From positions 1 to 10,245 of the forward strand of contig JAIYBS010000095.1 of assembly GCA_027488415.1 (NCBI GenBank): a DNA stretch of 10,245 nucleotides, in the 5' to 3' direction. Position numbers and translations under genes: made by a program. Shown here piece after piece: positions 6,739-10,245 of the stretch (positions within the stretch are counted from its first letter, which is position 1; the number at the start of each line of letters is the position of its first letter). The stretch comes from Planctomycetaceae bacterium. Lineage in GTDB: Bacteria; Planctomycetota; Phycisphaerae; Phycisphaerales; SM1A02. The notes beneath the pieces were generated by a model that ran no database searches, was not told the origin of the DNA, and saw nothing but the letters and a program-made list of their open reading frames with translations.

Positions 6739-7060
6739 TGCGGCTGTGGATGCCGCCGCGGCCCTTCCACTCGGTGATCAGCTGCATCCACGCGGGCTTC
6801 ATCGCCGCGGCGAGGTCGTCGCGCATGCGGTTCGTGACCGCCTCGTAGAAGATGCCCTCGTTGCGGAAGCTCTGGTGGTAGAGCTTCAGGCTCTTCAGCT
6901 CGACGCACTGCTTCGCGGGCTGGTAGCGCAGGATGATGCGCGCGAAGTCGGGGTGACCGGTCTTCGGGCAGACGGAGGTGAACTCCTCGTTCACGTGCTC
7001 GATGACGAACGGCGTGTCGGTGGGCGTCGGGAAGCACTCGAGGAGCGTCGGGTCTGGCAT
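6692..7060 (-). CDS. queF: NADPH-dependent 7-cyano-7-deazaguanine reductase (QueF, short type)
   Basis: QueF reduces the nitrile preQ0 to the amine preQ1 using NADPH, a late cytoplasmic step of queuosine tRNA modification. The 122-residue protein is of the short, unimodular type (T-fold superfamily). FTSVCPKTGHPDFA carries the nucleophilic Cys31 and the proton donor Asp38. ELKSLKLYHQSFRNEG (54-69) is the QueF signature, followed by FYE (71-73) with the substrate-binding Glu73, and RGGIHSR near the end. Tyr72 stands where Bacillus subtilis QueF has His96. The start at 7060 has no Shine-Dalgarno site, but TACGCT lies seven bases upstream. The gene follows the nfo-TPR gene by 25 bp on the same strand. 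Its last 47 bp overlap the 3' end of the convergent 904-residue lipoprotein gene. No other queuosine gene is in the window. Confidence 0.93.
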   Translation of the reverse strand: MPDPTLLECFPTPTDTPFVIEHVNEEFTSVCPKTGHPDFARIILRYQPAKQCVELKSLKLYHQSFRNEGIFYEAVTNRMRDDLAAAMKPAWMQLITEWKGRGGIHSRIMATHGPVPAEWSRG

Positions 7061-7067
7061 GGCGGGA

Positions 7068-7073
7068 AGCGTA
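7068..7073 (-). promoter_or_regulatory. Putative -10 hexamer TACGCT for queF
   Basis: On the minus strand TACGCT (TANNNT type) lies seven bases before the queF ATG at 7060, inside the 25-bp gap after the TPR stop. It would permit a separate leaderless queF transcript within the operon. This is the weakest hexamer of the set. Confidence 0.25.
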
Positions 7074-7085
7074 GGCGGGGCGGCG

Positions 7086-8159
7086 TCAGGGCGCGTAGGT
7101 GCGGAGCAGCTTCTCGACCTGCGGCTGGGCGGCGTCGACCTCGAGGCTCCGCTCGAACGCGCGGCGGGCCTCCTCGCGCGACGTGCCGTCGAGCCGGTCG
7201 CTCAGGAGCCAGGAATTGAGGGCACAGACGCCGATCCCGTTCCACGCCTTCGTGCTGCGGGGGTCCTGCTCGGCGGCGGCGCGATATGCGACGATCGCCC
7301 GCTCGTAGTCGCCGGCCCGGAACGCGAGCCAGGCCGCACGCTCGCTCGCGGCCGACGACGGCCAGCGGCGCGCGAACTCGCCCGCGGCGCTCGAGGCCTC
7401 GGCGTAGCGCTGCTCGGCGGTGTACGCGGCGATCATGCCGTCGAGCGTCGCTTCGCCGACCTCACCAAGCGCGACGGCCTCCTCGAACGCGGCGCTCGCG
7501 TCGGCGGTCCGGCCCGCGGCGAGGTACGCGCGACCGAGCCGCGTCCACGCATCCGAGTCGGCCGCGGCGTCGGCGGAGAGCCGCTCGAGGAACGGGATCG
7601 CCGCAGGCCCGCTGCCCGTCGCCTCGAGCGCATCGGCGATGCCGGAGACCGCGCGCATGTCGGCGGGCGCGATCGCGAGCGCGGCGCGGTAGGCCTTCAC
7701 GGCCTCCTCGGGTCGCCCGGCCGCGGCGTGCGTGCGACCGAGGCCGACCCATGCATCGACGTTGCGGGCATCGGCCTTGATCGCGGCCTCGTACGAGCGC
7801 TGCGCCGCGCGGAGGTCGCCCTGCTCGAGCGTCACCGCACCGGCACCGACCTGCGCGGCGGCGAGGCGCGGGTTCTCGGCGAGCAGCGAACGGAACTCGC
7901 CCAGCGCCTCCTGGTACTCGCCGCGCTGCGCCACGTCCTGCGCGCGGCGCAGGCGGGCGGCCTCCTCCGGCGTCGGCGCGAGCGCGGTCCCCGAACGGTC
8001 CGCCATCGCCTCGGACTGCGTCTTCGCCCAGGGCCGGCATCCGCCGAGCGCGACCGCCGCGACCGAGGCGCACAGCGCGAGCGCGAGCGCGCGCAGCCAT
8101 GCCGCGTTGGCACGGTCCGGGTCCCGCCCGCGGAGCTTGCCCTCCTTCGGCGTCTCCAT
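7086..8159 (-). other. TPR lipoprotein region of the nfo fusion, possibly a separately translated protein
   Basis: This is the second half of the fused frame, listed separately because it looks like a gene of its own. The hydrophobic run after Trp288-Leu-Arg ends in VALGGC (303-308), a good lipobox. About eight 34-residue TPR units follow, such as VDAWVGLGRTHAAAGRPEEA (401-420) and SDAWTRLGRAYLAAGRTADA (469-488). The family usually mediates protein-protein contacts. The only in-frame ATG close upstream is Met268 (8159-8157), inside the Nfo ETP metal-ligand motif, and it would give a long n-region of about 20 residues. There is no in-frame ATG, GTG or TTG between it and Cys308. An AAGGAGG at 8147-8141 has no usable start after it. 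Confidence 0.55.
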
Positions 8160-8960
8160 GATCGCCGGCACGTCGCGGAAGGCGCGCATGTGCGCGATCG
8201 CGGCGAAGCATGCCTCGCCGCAGGCGCCGTTCCCCAGGTGCTCGTGCCGGTCGAGGTGCGAGCCGAGCGCGCCCTTCGAGTCGTTGCAGTGGATGACCGC
8301 GACGTGCTCGGTGCCGACCGCGTCGCCGAAGCGCTTCCAGAACGCCTTCGCCTTCGCGGACGTCGACATGTCGTGGCCGAACGCGGTGGCGTGGCACGTG
8401 TCGAAGCAGAACGCGACGCGCTCCGGGTCCTTCACGGCCGCGCGGATCGCGGCGAGGTGCTCGATCGGGCCGCCGAGGTTGGTGCCGCTGCCGACGGTGT
8501 TCTCGATGCAGGTGACGGTGCGAAAGCCCTTGGTCGCGCGGTGGATCGCGTCGAGCTCGGCGGCGAGCCGGCGGATGCCCGCTGCCTCGTCCTTGGCGTC
8601 GCCCGCGACACCGAGGTGCGCGCCCGGGTGCATGACGCACCACGGGATGCCGAGGGCCTCGCAGCGCTCCGTCTCCTCGAGCTGCAGCGCGCGGCTCTTG
8701 GCGCGCGACGCGGCGTCCGGCGACGCGAGATTCACCAGGTAGCTGTTGTGGCTCACCAGCCGGCGCTCCGGGTCCTTGTCCCAGCCGGCGTCCTTCACGG
8801 CCGCGCGGAAGTCCGCGACCTCCGCCTGGCCAAGCGGCTTCACCTTCCACTGCCGCTGGTTCTTCGTGAAGACCTGCACGCAGTCGAGCCCGAGCCGCAC
8901 CGCCGACTGCACGGCGAGGTGCATCCCGCCCGCGATGCTGAGGTGGCTGCCGACGAGCAT
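7086..8960 (-). CDS. nfo: Endonuclease IV (Nfo) fused in frame to a TPR module with a lipoprotein-like signal
   Basis: The open frame of 624 codons starts at ATG 8960, sharing one base with the upstream stop (TGATG), which implies translational coupling. Residues 1 to about 288 are a complete endonuclease IV, the Zn-dependent enzyme that incises DNA 5' to abasic sites. All nine metal ligands are present: His71, His111, Glu153, Asp187, His190, His224, Asp237, His239 and Glu269. E. coli Nfo is 285 residues, so the enzyme is full length where the fusion begins. Residues 288-308 (from WLRALALA to LGGC) look like a lipoprotein signal with lipobox cysteine 308. Residues about 335-612 hold roughly eight TPR units. 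No stop separates the parts. Either one membrane-tethered fusion is made, or two proteins are made with an unusual internal start. Nfo identity is near certain; the fusion as a protein is not. Confidence 0.85.
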   Translation of the reverse strand: MLVGSHLSIAGGMHLAVQSAVRLGLDCVQVFTKNQRQWKVKPLGQAEVADFRAAVKDAGWDKDPERRLVSHNSYLVNLASPDAASRAKSRALQLEETERCEALGIPWCVMHPGAHLGVAGDAKDEAAGIRRLAAELDAIHRATKGFRTVTCIENTVGSGTNLGGPIEHLAAIRAAVKDPERVAFCFDTCHATAFGHDMSTSAKAKAFWKRFGDAVGTEHVAVIHCNDSKGALGSHLDRHEHLGNGACGEACFAAIAHMRAFRDVPAIMETPKEGKLRGRDPDRANAAWLRALALALCASVAAVALGGCRPWAKTQSEAMADRSGTALAPTPEEAARLRRAQDVAQRGEYQEALGEFRSLLAENPRLAAAQVGAGAVTLEQGDLRAAQRSYEAAIKADARNVDAWVGLGRTHAAAGRPEEAVKAYRAALAIAPADMRAVSGIADALEATGSGPAAIPFLERLSADAAADSDAWTRLGRAYLAAGRTADASAAFEEAVALGEVGEATLDGMIAAYTAEQRYAEASSAAGEFARRWPSSAASERAAWLAFRAGDYERAIVAYRAAAEQDPRSTKAWNGIGVCALNSWLLSDRLDGTSREEARRAFERSLEVDAAQPQVEKLLRTYAP

Positions 8961-10245
8961 CAGCGCGCGCCCCCGACCAATGCCAGCGCGGCCCGCGCGG
9001 CGGCCTCGGCCTGCCCGCGCAGCTCCGGCACCGCGGTGGTCTCCCACAGCTCGCCGCGTCGCAGCGCGCCCACGAGGAGGAGCGGCGCGTCACGGCTGCC
9101 GTCCGCGGCGAGGAGGTTCCCGTCGCCGTCCGTGCGCAGCCCGAGCCCGAGCTCGTCCGCCGAGGCGAGTCCGGACCGCAGCAGCGATCCCACCATCGGG
9201 TCGATCGAGTCGCGGACGCTCATCCCGGGACCGATGCAGTTGAAGACGCGGGCCACCCGGTAGGTGCGCGTGGAGCCGTCCGGACGACGGATCGCGGCGT
9301 CGGCACCGCCGTGCGGCGACGGCCGGAGGTCCGCGAGGTCACCGCGCTCGAGCGTCAGCGATCCGGCCGCGAGCTGCGACTCCATCTCGGCGAGCACCGG
9401 GCGCGGCGCGCGGTGACGGTGAATCTCCCACAGCGGGCGCGCGAGCCGCAGGAAACGCCGCCTCTGCGCGAGCGTCCACGAACGCCAGATGGCGGTGACG
9501 TGCGGGCGGACCGAGTCGAGCGCGCCCTGCCAGCCGAGCCCGGCCGCGATGCGCTCGCGCGCCGCGGCGCGGAGCGTGGCGAGCGCGCGCGACGGACCGC
9601 CGAGGAACCGCTCCAGCGGAAGCTGCATCGGCGCCTCGCCGGGACGCGCGTGCGCGAGCGGCAGCCTGCCGTTGCGCGAGACGAGGTGGATCAGGCCGCG
9701 GTGACCCGCGCGGCGGAGGCCCTGCACGATGTCGATCGCGGTGAGCCCGCTGCCGAGGACAAGGACTTCCGCGGACGGGTCGGCGAGCGAGAGGCTTCCC
9801 GGCTCCCACGGGTCCGCCGCCAGCGCGGTCCTCGGGGCGCCGTGGTCGACGCGCGCCCACGGACTCCGCGCCGGCGGAAGGCCGGGCGCGATCACTGCCG
9901 CGCGCGCGACCATCGACCGCCCGGAGGCGAGCACGAGCTCGACGCCGAAGGGCACGCGCTCGACGTGCACGACGGCGTCGCGCACCAGCGTGATCTCGGC
10001 CGCGGTGCGCGACAGCTCGGATTCCGCGAGTTCCTTGAGGTACGCGCCGAACAGCGCGCGCGGCGCGAAGTCGTCGCCGGACCACCGGCCGGGATGGCGT
10101 GCCTCGAGCCACGCGTGGAACGCCGCCGGCTCGGAACCGAACGCGCCCATGCGCGCCGCGGGCACGTTCAGCAGGTGACCGGGATCGCAGCCGCCGTAGG
10201 CCACGCCGGGGAACGCGCGCGGACGACGCTCGAAGAGCACGTACC
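8960..10245 (-). CDS. FAD/NAD(P)-binding oxidoreductase (PF13454-like), 5' end outside the window
   Basis: The frame is open to the right edge, so the N-terminus with the first dinucleotide-binding GxGxxG is missing. The GTG at 10240 is an internal valine, not a start. Counting from it, GVAYGGCDPGHLLNVPAARM (12-31) is the typical segment after the first Rossmann strand in the FAD-NAD(P)-binding family that includes E. coli YdhS. A second Rossmann motif, VLVLGSGLTAIDI (159-171), follows. FNCIGPG and LLLVGALRRGELWETTAVPE near the end are the usual C-terminal flavoprotein segments. The protein is probably a cytoplasmic flavoenzyme of unknown substrate. Its TGA shares one base with the nfo ATG, so it is the upstream member of the oxidoreductase-nfo-TPR-queF run. 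Confidence 0.8.
   Translation of the reverse strand, partial: YVLFERRPRAFPGVAYGGCDPGHLLNVPAARMGAFGSEPAAFHAWLEARHPGRWSGDDFAPRALFGAYLKELAESELSRTAAEITLVRDAVVHVERVPFGVELVLASGRSMVARAAVIAPGLPPARSPWARVDHGAPRTALAADPWEPGSLSLADPSAEVLVLGSGLTAIDIVQGLRRAGHRGLIHLVSRNGRLPLAHARPGEAPMQLPLERFLGGPSRALATLRAAARERIAAGLGWQGALDSVRPHVTAIWRSWTLAQRRRFLRLARPLWEIHRHRAPRPVLAEMESQLAAGSLTLERGDLADLRPSPHGGADAAIRRPDGSTRTYRVARVFNCIGPGMSVRDSIDPMVGSLLRSGLASADELGLGLRTDGDGNLLAADGSRDAPLLLVGALRRGELWETTAVPELRGQAEAAARAALALVGGAR

Noticed and set aside
6842..6850. Tyr72 in QueF where Bacillus subtilis has His96, as a possible loss of activity
   Set aside because: Cys31, Asp38 and Glu73 are intact, and from memory FYE occurs in other short QueF proteins, so it is probably a family variant.
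7462..9093. Overlapping 543-codon minus-strand frame and the 761-codon plus-strand frame over the same region
   Set aside because: Both overlap the Nfo-TPR gene in other frames. Nfo metal ligands are seen only in the chosen frame.
10238..10240. GTG as the start codon of the oxidoreductase
   Set aside because: The frame stays open to the window edge, and the first FAD-binding GxGxxG, which must precede this point, is missing. The gene is truncated by the window.

Overview
The window is very GC-rich coding DNA with strong G/C bias at third codon positions. That bias produces long spurious open frames on the opposite strands. The lipoprotein-type signal peptides indicate a diderm bacterium. DapL-type lysine/diaminopimelate synthesis, a DUF4097-type lipoprotein, large Ala-rich secreted proteins of unknown family and sparse Shine-Dalgarno sites together suggest a Planctomycetota-like organism. 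That assignment is inference; there is no rRNA or other marker gene here.

Layout. (1) Positions 1-180 form a near-perfect inverted repeat. The left arm carries the last 22 codons of a plus-strand dapL copy that enters from outside the window, and the right arm is the 3' end of a complete minus-strand dapL. The two stop codons are separated by a 42-bp palindrome. (2) On the minus strand, a DUF4097-like lipoprotein gene (2270-1416) precedes dapL (1371-112), probably as one unit. (3) Divergently, on the plus strand, lie a secreted alpha/beta-hydrolase esterase (2294-3940) and, after a hairpin, a 904-residue lipoprotein of unknown function (4024-6738). (4) The minus strand from the right edge holds a 5'-truncated FAD/NAD(P)-binding oxidoreductase. 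It is coupled by a TGATG junction to endonuclease IV (nfo), which is fused in frame to a TPR module with its own lipoprotein-like signal. queF follows, and its 3' end overlaps the 3' end of the 904-residue gene by 47 bp.

The genes do not form one obvious pathway. They cover diaminopimelate synthesis, abasic-site DNA repair, queuosine precursor reduction, and several envelope proteins of unknown substrate. The points most worth a second look are the tail-to-tail dapL palindrome, the nfo-TPR fusion with no stop or usable start at the junction, the two-fold internal repeat in the 904-residue lipoprotein, and a recurring promoter-like TANNNT or near match placed 6-7 nt before start codons that lack Shine-Dalgarno sites, suggesting leaderless transcripts. 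I found no CRISPR array, tRNA, rRNA, transposase or phage gene.
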